This document shows, piece after piece, positions 49,776 through 59,872 of a DNA stretch of 64,000 bases. Below the pieces are notes generated by a model. The model worked only from the letters and a program-made list of their open reading frames with translations, searched no databases and was not told the origin of the DNA. The translations under genes and the position numbers were made by a program. The stretch spans positions 2,164,501 to 2,228,500 of the forward strand of contig NZ_CP154467.1 in the NCBI RefSeq assembly GCF_039545455.1. The letters are read 5' to 3'. Numbering within the stretch: the first letter of the stretch is position 1; every line of letters starts with the position of its first letter. The DNA is from Brucella sp. BE17 (GTDB lineage Bacteria > Pseudomonadota > Alphaproteobacteria > Rhizobiales > Rhizobiaceae).

Positions 49776-52508
49776 ATGGAAGCGAAGGTCGGTGAGGGGC
49801 AATTGGAAGCAGGGGAAAAACCCGTGCAGGATACGGCTGTTCGCCTCACGCCCATGATGGAGCAATATATTGAGATCAAAGCTGCGAATGTCGATTCGCT
49901 GCTTTTCTATCGTATGGGCGATTTTTACGAGCTGTTTTTCGATGATGCGGTTGAGGCATCGCGCGCACTTGGCATCACATTGACCAAGCGCGGTAAGCAT
50001 CTGGGCGAAGACATCCCCATGTGCGGCGTGCCGGTGCATGCATCTGACGACTATCTGCAAAAGCTGATTGCCAAGGGTTATCGTGTGGCGGTCTGCGAAC
50101 AGGTGGAAGACCCGGCGGAGGCGAGAAAGCGCGGTGCGAAATCGGTGGTTCGCCGTGATGTGATCCGTCTCGTGACGCCCGGCACCTTGACGGAAGAAAA
50201 GCTGCTCGATCCTTCGCAGTCCAATTACCTGATGGCGCTGGGCCGCACCAAGGGCGACAATGCCCTGGCGCTTTCGTGGATTGATATTTCAACGGGTACA
50301 TTCCGCGTCTCAGAGACCACACCGGAGCGGCTCTATGCGGATATCATGCGCGTCGATCCACGGGAATTGGTGGTGGCCGACACGGCTTTTCATGATGAGG
50401 AACTGCGCCCCACGTTTGATCTGGTCGGCAAGGCCGTCTCGCCTCAGCCCGCAACGCTGTTCGACAGTGCGGCAGCAGGGGGCCGCATCCAGCGTTATTA
50501 TGATGTGGCAACGCTCGATGGTTTCGGGCAGTTCAGCCGGGTTGAACTCTCCGCCATTTCCGGTGCCATAGCCTATATCGAAAAGACGCAGATTGCCGAA
50601 CGCCCGCCCTTGATGCGGCCCGAGCGCGAGCATGAAGGGGGAACGATTTTTATCGATCCGGCAACACGCGCCAGTCTCGAACTGGTGCGTACCATATCGG
50701 GCAATCGCGACGGAAGTTTGCTTAAAGCCATTGACCGCACGGTGACGGGTGGTGGGGCGAGGCTTCTGGCCGAGCGGCTGACCGCGCCCCTGACTGATCC
50801 CCGTGAGATTGCGCTGCGGCTTGATTCAGTGTCATGGCTTTTGAGCGAACAGGCGCTGTGCGAGGGCTTGCGGGTCGAGTTGAAAGGCGTGCCCGACATG
50901 CCGCGTGCATTGTCGCGCCTTGCGGTCGGGCGCGGTGGCCCGCGTGATCTGGGGGCTCTGGCGCGTGGCTTTGAAGCCGCAGGATCAATCGTCTCGCTGC
51001 TCGAAGGCGCGTTTATGCCGGACGAACTGGCCCATTCGTGTGATGCGCTTGCCGCCATGCCAGCAGTGTTTTCTGCCCATCTCGACCGGGCGCTTGCCGA
51101 TGAATTACCGCTTTTAAAACGAGACGGCGGTTTCGTGCGTGCGGGCTATAATGATGAACTCGATGAAATGCGCGCGCTTCGCGATCAGTCTCGCCGCGTG
51201 ATTGCTGGTTTGCAGGCCGATTATATCGAGGAAACCGGCATCAAGTCGCTGAAAATCAAGCATAACAATGTGCTTGGCTATTTCATTGAGGTGACGGCCA
51301 ACAATTCAGGCGCCATGACTGATACGGATGCAGCCAAGGGGCGCTTTATCCATCGTCAGACCATGGCCAATGCCATGCGCTTCACGACCACGGAACTCGC
51401 GGAACTCGAAAGCAAGATCGCCAACGCCGCCGACCGCGCGCTGTCCATCGAGCTTGCGATTTTTGAGGAATTGACGGCTGAATCCGTAAGCCATGCCGAT
51501 CGTATTCGTGCAGCAAGTGCTGCCCTTGCGATGTTTGATGTTTCGGCAGCGCTTTCCACGCTTGCGGAAGAACAGGGCTATTGCCGTCCGCAGGTCGATG
51601 ACAGCCTGTCGTTCAACATCGTGGCCGGTCGACATGCGGTGGTCGAGCAGGCCTTGCGCCGTCAGGCGGCCAATCCGTTCGTTGCCAATGATTGTGATCT
51701 TTCGCCTACCGAGGACAACGGCGATGGCGCGATCTGGCTTCTAACTGGCCCCAATATGGGCGGTAAATCGACTTTCCTGCGCCAGAATGCGCTCATTGCC
51801 ATTCTGGCCCAGATGGGGTCTTTCGTGCCTGCTGGGTCAGCTCATATCGGCGTGGTCGATCGACTCTTCAGCCGCGTCGGCGCATCCGATGATCTGGCAC
51901 GCGGGCGCTCGACCTTCATGGTTGAGATGGTGGAGACTGCGGCAATCCTCAATCAGGCGGGCGAGCGTTCGTTGGTTATACTCGATGAGATCGGGCGAGG
52001 CACAGCGACCTTCGACGGGTTGTCGATTGCCTGGGCGGCGGTTGAATATCTGCATGAGAAAAACCGCTGCCGCGCATTGTTCGCAACGCATTTCCATGAA
52101 ATGACGGCTTTGTCGGAAAAGCTCAAGCGGCTTTCCAACGTTACCATGCGGGTGAAGGAATGGGACAATGATGTCGTCTTCCTGCATGAAGTGGCCAAGG
52201 GGGCCGCGGACCGGTCCTATGGCGTACAGGTTGCACGTCTGGCCGGACTGCCGGAAGCGGTGGTCAATCGCGCTCGTGACGTGCTGCATCAGTTGGAGGC
52301 TGGCGAGACATCGGGCAAGGCCGACAAGCTGATCGACGATCTGCCGCTGTTTTCGGTGGTGCTGAAACAGGAGCAACCAAAAGCGAAAGCCGCGGCCACG
52401 GACAATGTCTTGTCCAAAGCGGTTGCCGAAATCAGCCCGGATGAGCTGACCCCGCGTGAAGCGCTTGATCTTATCTACAAGCTGAAATCACTGGCTGGTC
52501 GCTCATAA
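49776..52508 (+). CDS. mutS: DNA mismatch repair protein MutS
   Basis: A 910-residue mismatch-recognition ATPase. It has the N-terminal mismatch-binding [15 protein letters not shown] (Phe and Glu of the FxE motif), Walker [16 protein letters not shown], Walker B and signature [21 protein letters not shown], and the dimerisation helix-turn-helix region ending [13 protein letters not shown]. It starts mismatch repair with MutL (not in this window). The bidirectional terminator follows. Confidence 0.97.
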   Translation: MEAKVGEGQLEAGEKPVQDTAVRLTPMMEQYIEIKAANVDSLLFYRMGDFYELFFDDAVEASRALGITLTKRGKHLGEDIPMCGVPVHASDDYLQKLIAKGYRVAVCEQVEDPAEARKRGAKSVVRRDVIRLVTPGTLTEEKLLDPSQSNYLMALGRTKGDNALALSWIDISTGTFRVSETTPERLYADIMRVDPRELVVADTAFHDEELRPTFDLVGKAVSPQPATLFDSAAAGGRIQRYYDVATLDGFGQFSRVELSAISGAIAYIEKTQIAERPPLMRPEREHEGGTIFIDPATRASLELVRTISGNRDGSLLKAIDRTVTGGGARLLAERLTAPLTDPREIALRLDSVSWLLSEQALCEGLRVELKGVPDMPRALSRLAVGRGGPRDLGALARGFEAAGSIVSLLEGAFMPDELAHSCDALAAMPAVFSAHLDRALADELPLLKRDGGFVRAGYNDELDEMRALRDQSRRVIAGLQADYIEETGIKSLKIKHNNVLGYFIEVTANNSGAMTDTDAAKGRFIHRQTMANAMRFTTTELAELESKIANAADRALSIELAIFEELTAESVSHADRIRAASAALAMFDVSAALSTLAEEQGYCRPQVDDSLSFNIVAGRHAVVEQALRRQAANPFVANDCDLSPTEDNGDGAIWLLTGPNMGGKSTFLRQNALIAILAQMGSFVPAGSAHIGVVDRLFSRVGASDDLARGRSTFMVEMVETAAILNQAGERSLVILDEIGRGTATFDGLSIAWAAVEYLHEKNRCRALFATHFHEMTALSEKLKRLSNVTMRVKEWDNDVVFLHEVAKGAADRSYGVQVARLAGLPEAVVNRARDVLHQLEAGETSGKADKLIDDLPLFSVVLKQEQPKAKAAATDNVLSKAVAEISPDELTPREALDLIYKLKSLAGRS

Positions 52509-52511
52509 AAC

Positions 52512-52541
52512 AAAAGGGCGAAGCGAAATCTTCGCCTTTTT
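52512..52541. terminator. Bidirectional terminator between mutS and olsB
   Basis: Arms AAAAGGGCGAAG and CTTCGCCTTTTTT pair with one bulged base or wobble, with T-tracts on both strands. The olsB stop codon is at its edge. Confidence 0.75.
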
Positions 52542-53437
52542 TATTTCATGAAACGATTTGCTTCCGCGCCGTAATAGGTGATGTAACGGCTCGAAATACG
52601 CTCGATTGGCAGGATGATGAACACATCCGTGGTGCCGAAAGCCTCATCGATGACAGCACCATCGCCGATCATCGCGCCAAGGCGAAGATAGCCTTTCACC
52701 AGTGGCGGCATCGAGAACAATGCCACCTTGTTGTTGATGGCTTCCTTCGGCATCAGGTCCATCGGCTGATAGCGATGCGGCAGTGCGCGTACATCCCAGT
52801 CGGGCGTGGCACGGCAATTCTGATAAAGGAAGGACAGGCCGAGCGCGTGCGCTGCCGGAACCGCACCGTGGAACGAGGCGCAGCCGAACATCACATCGAT
52901 GGAATGACGGCGACAATAGGCCCATGCGCCCTGCCATAAAAGCTCGACCGTGCGCTTTGATCGGTATTCGGCCTTAACACAGGATCGGCCCAGTTCGAGA
53001 AGACGAAGGGTAGGGCGCGACAGTGCCAGCCGCTGCACATCATATTCATCAGCTGAATAAAAGCCGTGCGCCTTTTCGGCCTGCTCGCTGCGCATCAGGC
53101 GATAGGTGCCGACGATCTGTTGGTGCTCGGGAACTGGTAACGCAGTGTCATAGACCAGCAGATGATCGCAAATCGCGTCGAAACGGTCGGCATCGCGGGT
53201 TTCCACCTCTTCAATGGTCTCCTTGCGCGCGCCCATCTCTTCAAAAAATACGCGGAAACGAAGGTCCTGCGCCGCCTCGATTGCCTCGCGTGAATTGGCA
53301 AGGCGAACTTCCAGCGCGCCGATGCGTCCGAGAACAATCGGCCCATCGGTGGGAGAAAACAGGGTCTGTGGTGCTTCTAAACCTGACATGATCGTATCAT
53401 CAATGATTTGCTGGCCCATTCCAAGCAGTACTGTCAT
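52541..53437 (-). CDS. olsB: L-ornithine N-alpha-acyltransferase (ornithine lipid synthesis)
   Basis: A 298-residue GNAT-fold acyltransferase of the OlsB family. It joins a 3-hydroxyacyl group from ACP to ornithine to give lyso-ornithine lipid, which OlsA (not here) completes. Family blocks are EAAQDLRFRVFFEEMGA, FDAICDHLLVYD, IVGTYRLMR, LELGRSCVKAEYRSKRTVELLWQG and MFGCASFHG. Ornithine lipids are phosphorus-free membrane lipids common in Brucella. The start at 53437 follows CAGGAGCG by 11 bases, and no nearer start is available. Convergent with mutS. Confidence 0.9.
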   Translation of the reverse strand: MTVLLGMGQQIIDDTIMSGLEAPQTLFSPTDGPIVLGRIGALEVRLANSREAIEAAQDLRFRVFFEEMGARKETIEEVETRDADRFDAICDHLLVYDTALPVPEHQQIVGTYRLMRSEQAEKAHGFYSADEYDVQRLALSRPTLRLLELGRSCVKAEYRSKRTVELLWQGAWAYCRRHSIDVMFGCASFHGAVPAAHALGLSFLYQNCRATPDWDVRALPHRYQPMDLMPKEAINNKVALFSMPPLVKGYLRLGAMIGDGAVIDEAFGTTDVFIILPIERISSRYITYYGAEANRFMK

Positions 53438-53721
53438 GATGATTCGCTCCTGATTTGTCTAGTCACGCATTGCTGAACGGCTTGTGTCTCAAAAACACAG
53501 GGAAATCCGTTCTCTCCTCCGTGCGCTTACAGCGCGGAATTCAACCGCGCGATGCCAGCGTCCTAAAGATTTTGTGCTACGTGAGCATGACAGAAGCATG
53601 TCACCAATGTGTCATTTCGGGTGGGCGGTGCTATCCCTTTAAAAAATATTGTAAATCCACATGTGAAGGTTATGTGAAAGGTGAGCGGCGATCAAGCGAT
53701 CTGTGGACATGACTTCGATTA

Positions 53722-54204
53722 TCAGCGCGCCGCGCGTTCGCGTCGCCAGCCTAAAAATTCTTCCAGAATAATCAGACCCGCGCCCAAGGTAATAAAGACA
53801 TCGGCCAGATTGAACACGGCAAACGACCATGTCGGCAGATGAAACAGCACGTAATCCACCACATAACCATGCATGACGCGGTCAATGAGATTACCGATTG
53901 CGCCGCCGATCACCAGCGCAAAACCATAGCGTGCAAGTACGCGGTCCGGCGCATTGGTCCACCACAGATAAAGCACGAAGCCGATGACCACGAGGGTGAT
54001 GGCAATCAGCCCCCAGTCGTGAAGACCTGCCAGCATCGAAAAGGCTATGCCTTCATTATGGGTGCGAAACAGCGCCAGAAACGGAAAAAGGTCGATCTGC
54101 TGGGCATAATCCATGCCTGTTTCGACCCAATATTTGACGACCTGATCGATCAATACCGCAAGAACGACGATCAGAAGCGAAGACAGAACCGCATGACGCT
54201 TCAT
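53722..54204 (-). CDS. lspA: Lipoprotein signal peptidase (signal peptidase II)
   Basis: A 160-residue inner-membrane aspartyl protease with four transmembrane segments. The two catalytic aspartates are in [20 protein letters not shown] and [15 protein letters not shown]. It cleaves prolipoprotein signals, as would be needed for the L,D-transpeptidase lipoprotein above. Its start lies only 3 bases after the stop of the TrmH-family gene, so they are co-transcribed. Confidence 0.94.
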   Translation of the reverse strand: MKRHAVLSSLLIVVLAVLIDQVVKYWVETGMDYAQQIDLFPFLALFRTHNEGIAFSMLAGLHDWGLIAITLVVIGFVLYLWWTNAPDRVLARYGFALVIGGAIGNLIDRVMHGYVVDYVLFHLPTWSFAVFNLADVFITLGAGLIILEEFLGWRRERAAR

Positions 54205-54207
54205 GGA

Positions 54208-55089
54208 TCAGCCTCTTTCATCGAGTGCAAGAGCTTCGCGGCGGATTTCATAGAGCATGACACCGGTGGCAATGGCGAGATTGAGCGAGTCGGCACGTCC
54301 GGCTTGCGGAATGCGTGCAAGCTTGCTGCACGTTTCGGCAAGCGCATCCGGCAGCCCCTGCTGCTCGTTGCCCATCAAAAGCACAACCGGCTTTTTGGCA
54401 TAGGGAATGGTGCGGTAATCGACAGCACCTTTTAGATGCGTACCGACAACCAGTCCGGAAAAGCCCTTGCGCCAGTTGAGAAACTCGGCTTCGCTCACCT
54501 TGTAGAGTGGCACCGAGAAAACCGACCCCATGGTGGCGCGCACGGTTTCGAGCGAAAAAGGATCGGTGGTGTCGCCGATCAGGATCACGCCCTTGGCGCC
54601 AACCGCATCCGCCGTGCGGATGACGGTGCCGAGATTGCCGGGATCGCGTACGCGATCAAGCGCGATATAGACGTCGTTATCTCTGGGCTTCAATGGGGCA
54701 AGCGGCTGATATTGCTGCTCGAAAACGCCAACTACAGCTTGCGGATTGTCGCGCCGCGTGATGGCGGCAATGACTTTTTCGGTGACTTCGAGCACCAGTC
54801 CGCCCTTGGCGAAGGTGCGTGCCGCCACCTGCTCGACAAGCTTGTTGCCCATGCCTGATTTGGCAAAAACAAGCGTCTTGATGCGCCAGTCCTGCTCGAA
54901 TGCATCGATGACAAGTTTCAGCCCTTCGGCCAGGAATACGCCCTGCTGGTCGCGGAATTTTTTCAGCGCCAGCGAGCGCAAATCCTTGACGATTGGATTG
55001 GCAAGGCTTGTGGCTTCCTTGACCTGACCAACTTTTGAATGTTCGGCTCTGGAATGACCGCTTTTGGAAAAATCGTCGTTACGGCTCAT
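54208..55089 (-). CDS. TrmH/SpoU-family RNA 2'-O-methyltransferase
   Basis: A 293-residue SPOUT methyltransferase. An N-terminal substrate-binding domain (FLAEGLKLVIDAF) precedes the trefoil-knot catalytic domain with DRVRDPGNLGTVIRTADAVGAKGVILIG, VLLMGNEQQGLP and DSLNLAIATGVMLYE. It probably methylates a rRNA or tRNA ribose; the exact target is unknown. It overlaps the next-upstream methyltransferase gene by four bases (ATGA). Confidence 0.88.
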   Translation of the reverse strand: MSRNDDFSKSGHSRAEHSKVGQVKEATSLANPIVKDLRSLALKKFRDQQGVFLAEGLKLVIDAFEQDWRIKTLVFAKSGMGNKLVEQVAARTFAKGGLVLEVTEKVIAAITRRDNPQAVVGVFEQQYQPLAPLKPRDNDVYIALDRVRDPGNLGTVIRTADAVGAKGVILIGDTTDPFSLETVRATMGSVFSVPLYKVSEAEFLNWRKGFSGLVVGTHLKGAVDYRTIPYAKKPVVLLMGNEQQGLPDALAETCSKLARIPQAGRADSLNLAIATGVMLYEIRREALALDERG

Positions 55090-56213
55090 TTGGCTACCCA
55101 GCGGCTGAACATTGATGTTGAAAGCGCGCGCCCGGTACCATTGTCACCGGAGCGCTCGCGCAGGATGAGTTCGCCCGATTCGACCGTGCCGCCAAGCCCG
55201 GTGAAACGGTCGCGCATCAGTTCGTGAATAGCGAAGAACGAGGCGCGGATCGAATAGGCCGTGAGAATGACGGCCAGCGGTTTTGGCGTGAGAATCGAAC
55301 GGCAGGTATCGACCATGGCAGGCAGGTGCTCGAACAATTGCCAGACCTCACCATTCGGGCCACGGCCATAGGCGGGCGGGTCCAGCAGGATAATATCGTA
55401 GAAACTGCCGCGTCGCTCCTCGCGGGCGACGAACTTCATGGCATCCTCGCAGATCCAGCGGATCGGCTTTTGCGACAGTTCGGCCATGTCCTGATTTTCC
55501 CGCGCCCAGACAATCGCCTTCTTGGACGCATCCACATGGGTGACTTCGGCACCCGCACGTGCCGCTACAAGCGAGGCAAGCCCGGTATAGCCAAATAGAT
55601 TGAGCACCTTGACCGGACGACCGGCCTTGACGTTTTCGCGAATGAGCGCGTCCATATAGGACCAATGCGCGGCCTGTTCGGGGAAGACGCCGACATGGCG
55701 AAAAGATGTAAAGCGGCCATGAAAATAAATGCCATCATGGCTCATCGGCCATGTTTCACCGAGCGGAATTTTAGGAAACGCCCAGCGCCCCATGCCTTCC
55801 TCATCGGTATTACCGGTGAAGACGGCATCGGCCTTGTCCCATTCGCCTTGCGGAAGATGTGGCAGCCAGATCGCCTGTCCTTCCGGGCGGATGATGCGAT
55901 AAGGGCCGTATTGTTCGAGTTTTAAGCCGTTGCCGCTGTCAAGCAATGCATAATCGGTCGTGGGCTCGGTTTGGAGAATGAGAGGCAGTTTTTCAGCTGG
56001 ACGCATGCCGGAATAGGGCTTTATCTCGCGCAGCGCGGTAGCTGGCTTGTCTTCCGGTGTTTGGGGGGCTGCTTTGGCGAATTGTGGGCGCGGTTTTTTG
56101 AACGGTGCATCCTGCCGCGGACGTTCAAAGCCACGTTCCTGCTTGCCTGCTTTCTGGGCCGCTTGCCTGTCGCCAGCCTGTTTTTTGCCTTTGCCCTTTG
56201 GCGCTTTCACCAC
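55086..56213 (-). CDS. SAM-dependent RNA methyltransferase (RlmI/RlmK-like)
   Basis: A 375-residue class I methyltransferase. The N-terminus is a basic low-complexity stretch (residues 1-60, rich in Lys, Gln, Pro). The catalytic domain has VLNLFGYTGLASLVAARAGAEVTHVDASKKAIVWARENQ (SAM motif I and acidic end of the second strand) and ILLDPPAYGRGPNGEVW (DPPxY, nucleobase-binding). It probably methylates a base in 23S rRNA. It heads a minus-strand set with the TrmH-family and lspA genes. Confidence 0.85.
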   Translation of the reverse strand: MVKAPKGKGKKQAGDRQAAQKAGKQERGFERPRQDAPFKKPRPQFAKAAPQTPEDKPATALREIKPYSGMRPAEKLPLILQTEPTTDYALLDSGNGLKLEQYGPYRIIRPEGQAIWLPHLPQGEWDKADAVFTGNTDEEGMGRWAFPKIPLGETWPMSHDGIYFHGRFTSFRHVGVFPEQAAHWSYMDALIRENVKAGRPVKVLNLFGYTGLASLVAARAGAEVTHVDASKKAIVWARENQDMAELSQKPIRWICEDAMKFVAREERRGSFYDIILLDPPAYGRGPNGEVWQLFEHLPAMVDTCRSILTPKPLAVILTAYSIRASFFAIHELMRDRFTGLGGTVESGELILRERSGDNGTGRALSTSMFSRWVAK

Positions 56214-56279
56214 ACACTCCGCTGATGCTTTTGCGCTGTAGGTAGGCCAATTGGCGTCGAAACAAAAGAGAAATTACGT

Positions 56280-56609
56280 TTATGAATGAGATAAACCTTG
56301 CGGCAGATTGCGTTTTTCAGCCGCTTCCGCGCGTTGAAGCAGTTCGAGCGCTTCCTTTTGATTGTTGCGGGCCTTGCGCCTGTGCTTGCCCTGCGTCAGC
56401 CACGTCACAGTGGAACCGATCAGAACGCCTGCCAGAAGCGCACCGAACAACCAGATGAAAAATGGCGCGCTATAGGAAAGAGCTGGATTGCCGGGATTGA
56501 ACGGGTCGATCGTCAGCGTGGCGGGCGCGCGATTTGCCACTGACAACGCGATGAGGATGACCGCGACCGGCACCAGAATGACAATTGTGGCAACGCGTTT
56601 TGCGACCAT
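56280..56609 (-). CDS. LapA-domain (DUF1049) inner-membrane protein
   Basis: A 109-residue membrane protein with two hydrophobic segments (VATIVILVPVAVILIALSVAN and FFIWLFGALLAGVLIGSTVTWL) followed by a basic cytoplasmic tail (QGKHRRKARNNQKEALELLQRAEAAEKR). In E. coli, LapA takes part in regulating LPS synthesis with LapB. The position downstream of ihfB, often seen in alphaproteobacteria, supports the assignment. Confidence 0.8.
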   Translation of the reverse strand: MVAKRVATIVILVPVAVILIALSVANRAPATLTIDPFNPGNPALSYSAPFFIWLFGALLAGVLIGSTVTWLTQGKHRRKARNNQKEALELLQRAEAAEKRNLPQGLSHS

Positions 56610-56618
56610 GATCAGTAA

Positions 56619-56903
56619 TCAGGCGGCGCCATTGAGACGGTCGCGCAGCTCCTTGCCGGTCTTGAAAAAAGGCACCCACTTTTCTTCCACGGAAACCGTT
56701 TCGCCGGTGCGTGGGTTGCGACCGCTGCGCGCTGGACGGTTCTTGACGGAAAAAGCGCCAAAACCGCGTAGCTCGACGCGATTACCCTCGGCCAGCGCAT
56801 CGGTGATCTCGTCAAAAACCGCACCGACGATATTTTCGACATCGCGCTGGAAAAGATGCGGATTACGGCTTGCGATAATCTGAACGAGTTCCGATTTGAT
56901 CAC
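56619..56903 (-). CDS. ihfB: Integration host factor subunit beta
   Basis: A 94-residue DNA-bending protein; [25 protein letters not shown] and [27 protein letters not shown] with the conserved proline-tipped beta arm are diagnostic. It pairs with IhfA (elsewhere). The start is a GTG at 56903, with AAGG nine bases upstream; the longer upstream frame overlaps sppA and is not coding. It lies between sppA and the LapA-domain gene. Confidence 0.95.
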   Translation of the reverse strand: MIKSELVQIIASRNPHLFQRDVENIVGAVFDEITDALAEGNRVELRGFGAFSVKNRPARSGRNPRTGETVSVEEKWVPFFKTGKELRDRLNGAA

Positions 56904-56946
56904 GGTTTTAAACCTTTGTTTGTTGTTTATCCCGAAAGGCTGGGCA

Positions 56947-57927
56947 TTAATTCGCCGGATTGGTATCCGGCTTGCCCTCAACGTGCCAAACCGAAAGAAG
57001 TCCGTCAAGGAAGATGCGCTCTTTGGCGATCTGATTGATGATACCTTCGGCATTTTGAGGCACGCCGAGCAGTTTTGCGCCTGCATGAATGATAAGATCG
57101 CGCAGCGAAAACCCTGTTTCTTCGCTGACCGGCTTCCATTCGATGCGTGGAAGCTTGTCGGACAGTCCCTTGCTTTTGAGCCAATCGACGGCTTCATCCT
57201 CACCGCCAAGGCCATCGATCAGCTTCTTTTCAAGTGCCTGCCGTCCGGTAAAGATTGAGCCATTGGCAAGTGCGAGCGCTTCATCGTGGCTGTAACCGCG
57301 GCGTTTTTCAACGATATCGACGAACCAGGCATAGGAATCCATAATCATGTTGCGGATCATGCCCTTGGCTTCTTCGCTGGCGGGGCTGAAATAATTGGGT
57401 TCGGCTTTCAGCGGCGTCGACTTAATGGTCTCGACCTTGATACCCACTGTATCGAGAAGTTTCGACACATCGGGATATTGAAACAGGACACCGATGGAGC
57501 CTACGATGGAGGTCTGGCGCGCCACGATATGGTCGGACGCGCTGGCGATCATGTAACCTGCGGATGCTGCAAGGGTTCCGACCTGGGTAACGACCGGCTT
57601 CTTTTCAGCGATCTTGCGTATGGCTTCATAGATGGTCTCGCCGCCGACAGTCGTGCCGCCGGGCGAATCGAGGACCACGATCACGCCCTTGACGGCATCG
57701 TTTTTGGCAATGCGGTCAAGGCGTTTGAGAAGCTCTTCATTCTCAAAAATTGTGCCTTCGATGCGCACCTTTGCGATATGCTGCTGGCTGAGATTGGCGC
57801 CGCGCATCGACCATGTTGCGAAGCCGGCGATAAGGGCTACCAGAAGCAACAGGAAGGCTGCGCGCCAGACAGTCAGCTTTCTACGCAATCTTCGTCTTTC
57901 GATCAAAGCTTCGGCTTCCTGGGCCAT
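56947..57927 (-). CDS. sppA: Signal peptide peptidase SppA (S49 family)
   Basis: A 326-residue membrane-anchored serine protease. It has one N-terminal transmembrane segment (residues about 20-40, [17 protein letters not shown]) and the catalytic domain with [43 protein letters not shown] with the catalytic serine region, and the [14 protein letters not shown] dyad region. It degrades cleaved signal peptides. It is the first gene of the sppA-ihfB-LapA set and diverges from lptC. Confidence 0.92.
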   Translation of the reverse strand: MAQEAEALIERRRLRRKLTVWRAAFLLLLVALIAGFATWSMRGANLSQQHIAKVRIEGTIFENEELLKRLDRIAKNDAVKGVIVVLDSPGGTTVGGETIYEAIRKIAEKKPVVTQVGTLAASAGYMIASASDHIVARQTSIVGSIGVLFQYPDVSKLLDTVGIKVETIKSTPLKAEPNYFSPASEEAKGMIRNMIMDSYAWFVDIVEKRRGYSHDEALALANGSIFTGRQALEKKLIDGLGGEDEAVDWLKSKGLSDKLPRIEWKPVSEETGFSLRDLIIHAGAKLLGVPQNAEGIINQIAKERIFLDGLLSVWHVEGKPDTNPAN

Positions 57928-58304
57928 TTATGTCCATCCATGCTCTTTAAAAGTATGCGTTGCGCCTTTTTGCCCCGAATGTCGGTCTGCGGCAAGCGAC
58001 ATTCGTCATGGTTTCGGCTCAAAGACGCTTTCGCCAAGACTGTAAGCGGGTGTTAGTTTGTGGTATCGAAGAATTGATTAGTGATCTACCTGTTTCAGTT
58101 AAATAGAAATAACTATGAATTATCAATAGTATACGATAAAAACGCTCTGTTTTGCGAACGGGTGCGGTATTTTGCGCTGCGATTGTTCACTTGAGCAAGC
58201 GAGTAATTTATCCCAAATAAACCATATTGATTTAGGACATCGTTCTCTCAAGGAGGAGGTGAGCGACGTATTGAGAATAGCAAAGCAGCGAACCAAAGGA
58301 CCAC
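57928..58304. other. Divergent intergenic region between sppA and lptC
   Basis: About 377 bases with no supported gene. It has an AGGAGGAGG block at 58251-58259, unusual because no good start codon follows at normal spacing. The lptC start itself is preceded by its own AAAGGA. No confident -10/-35 pair was found for either direction. Confidence 0.4.
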
Positions 58305-59018
58305 ATGGCCGCCGATACGACCAATAATGATGCGATACACGCCGCAGCGTCACCCGTGCGCAGCAACAGCGGTGCGCGCTTTGGTGCCTCGCAGAAAGCT
58401 GACGCACTGTTTCACGCCGCAAAGCGTCATTCGGTGCGCGTGCGTGTCCTCAAGACTGCGCTGCCCGTCGCAGCGGTCATCGTGGGTGCCGTGTTTTCCT
58501 GGTATACGTTCTTTGCAACGCCTGCGGCACCGATCAAGATCGATCTGAATACGGGCGGCGAAAGCGGCAAGCTCGTCATGAGCAGCCCGCATCTCAATGG
58601 TTATACAAAGGATAACCGCCCCTATTCCATGACAGCGGCAAAGGCGACGCAGGACGCAAAAAACGGCGGTACAATCGCGCTGGAAGGTATAGCGGCTGAG
58701 CTACCGGTAGGCGATAATGGAACCGCGAAGGTCGAGGCTGAATCGGGTCTTTATGATAATGCAAACGGGCGTTTGCAACTTGATAAGAACTTTGTCGTAA
58801 CCACGGATGACGGGTTGCATGCTGTGCTGCGGTCGGCGGATGTTAATCTGAAGAGCGGACAGATCACAACTGATGAGCCGGTCGATATCCGAAATGGTAC
58901 AACACATATTCTCGCCGACCGCATGCAGGTGAAGGACAATGGCAAGGTCCTCATTTTCGAGCACAAGGTCCATATGACGATTGATGGAAGCGCGGTTTCG
59001 GGAAACAAAGTGCCGTGA
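58305..59018 (+). CDS. lptC: LPS export protein LptC
   Basis: A 237-residue bitopic membrane protein. A basic N-terminus (RFGASQKADALFHAAKRHSVRVRVLK) precedes one transmembrane segment (TALPVAAVIVGAVFSWYTFFA, about residues 46-66), and the rest is a periplasmic beta-jellyroll (DUF1239/LptC) with repeats such as DNGTAKVEAESGLYD and VDIRNGTTHILADRM. It passes LPS from LptBFG to LptA. ATG at 58305 follows AAAGGA by five bases. Confidence 0.88.
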   Translation: MAADTTNNDAIHAAASPVRSNSGARFGASQKADALFHAAKRHSVRVRVLKTALPVAAVIVGAVFSWYTFFATPAAPIKIDLNTGGESGKLVMSSPHLNGYTKDNRPYSMTAAKATQDAKNGGTIALEGIAAELPVGDNGTAKVEAESGLYDNANGRLQLDKNFVVTTDDGLHAVLRSADVNLKSGQITTDEPVDIRNGTTHILADRMQVKDNGKVLIFEHKVHMTIDGSAVSGNKVP

Positions 59019-59222
59019 TCAAATGCGATGATCAGACCCTAGTTTGATCTTGTGATCGGAGCAGACAGGTTTTATTTGGTTTTTGTGGGGCTGAATGTTC
59101 CCATTTGGCTGCAAAATGCTTACTATTGTGCGGGGATATTCGGGTTCGCACAATAACCATTGGCTTCCGGTGCCAGTGGTGTGTGACAACTGAACAGATT
59201 TATGGAACGTGAGACGGGCAAG

Positions 59223-59861
59223 ATGATCAAGGGAACTATGGCTCGCGCGAGGCGGGTGGGATTTGCGGTTCTGGCGCTCGGCCTCGCCGCCGTTCCTGCC
59301 ACGGCTTTGGCGCAAGGTGCCGATAGCAGCGCCGTCAACGGTTTGAAGCTTTCAAACAGCAAGGCGCCGGTCAAGATTGATGCCGACAGGCTTGAAATGC
59401 GGGACAAGGAAGGTATTGCCATCTTTACCGGCAATGTTTCGGTCGCGCAGGGTGATGCACTTTTGAAAGCCGGTCTGATGACCGTTTATTATAACAAGGC
59501 GAAACAGAATGATGGCGAGGCCGCCGAACCGGCCAGTAGCGGCGGTGTTGGTGGGCTTGATTCGTCGAGCATCGATCACATCGATATTTCCGGCAAGGTT
59601 TATCTTAAGTCCGGCACCCAGGTCGCAACCGGTGATACCGGGCGCTATGACGCCAAAAATCAGATCATGGTCCTGCAGGGCGAGAAAGTGGTTCTCACCG
59701 ACGGCGACAATGTCGTTACAGGCTGTAAGCTGACGGCGCACATGGATACGGGCCGCGCCAATGTCGAAAGCTGCCGTGGCAAAAGTAGCAAGGGACGCGT
59801 TTCCATCATCATGGCGCCCAAGAATCAACAGCAGGGCGGTGCGGCGCCCCGGCCAAACTGA
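59223..59861 (+). CDS. lptA: LPS transport periplasmic protein LptA
   Basis: A 212-residue exported protein. The signal peptide (ARRVGFAVLALGLAAVPATALAQ) is followed by the OstA beta-jellyroll with KAPVKIDADRLEMRDKEGIAIFTGNVSVAQGD, which forms the periplasmic bridge for LPS. The ATG at 59223 follows GACGGGCAAG; an ATG at 59202 is possible but has a weaker site. It lies 11 bases upstream of lptB and 204 bases downstream of lptC. Confidence 0.9.
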   Translation: MIKGTMARARRVGFAVLALGLAAVPATALAQGADSSAVNGLKLSNSKAPVKIDADRLEMRDKEGIAIFTGNVSVAQGDALLKAGLMTVYYNKAKQNDGEAAEPASSGGVGGLDSSSIDHIDISGKVYLKSGTQVATGDTGRYDAKNQIMVLQGEKVVLTDGDNVVTGCKLTAHMDTGRANVESCRGKSSKGRVSIIMAPKNQQQGGAAPRPN

Positions 59862-59872
59862 CCGGAGCACAC

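Noticed and set aside
53455..53712. An 85-codon plus-strand frame between olsB and lspA
   Set aside because: No ribosome-binding site, no recognisable family, atypical composition. The gap is more likely regulatory.
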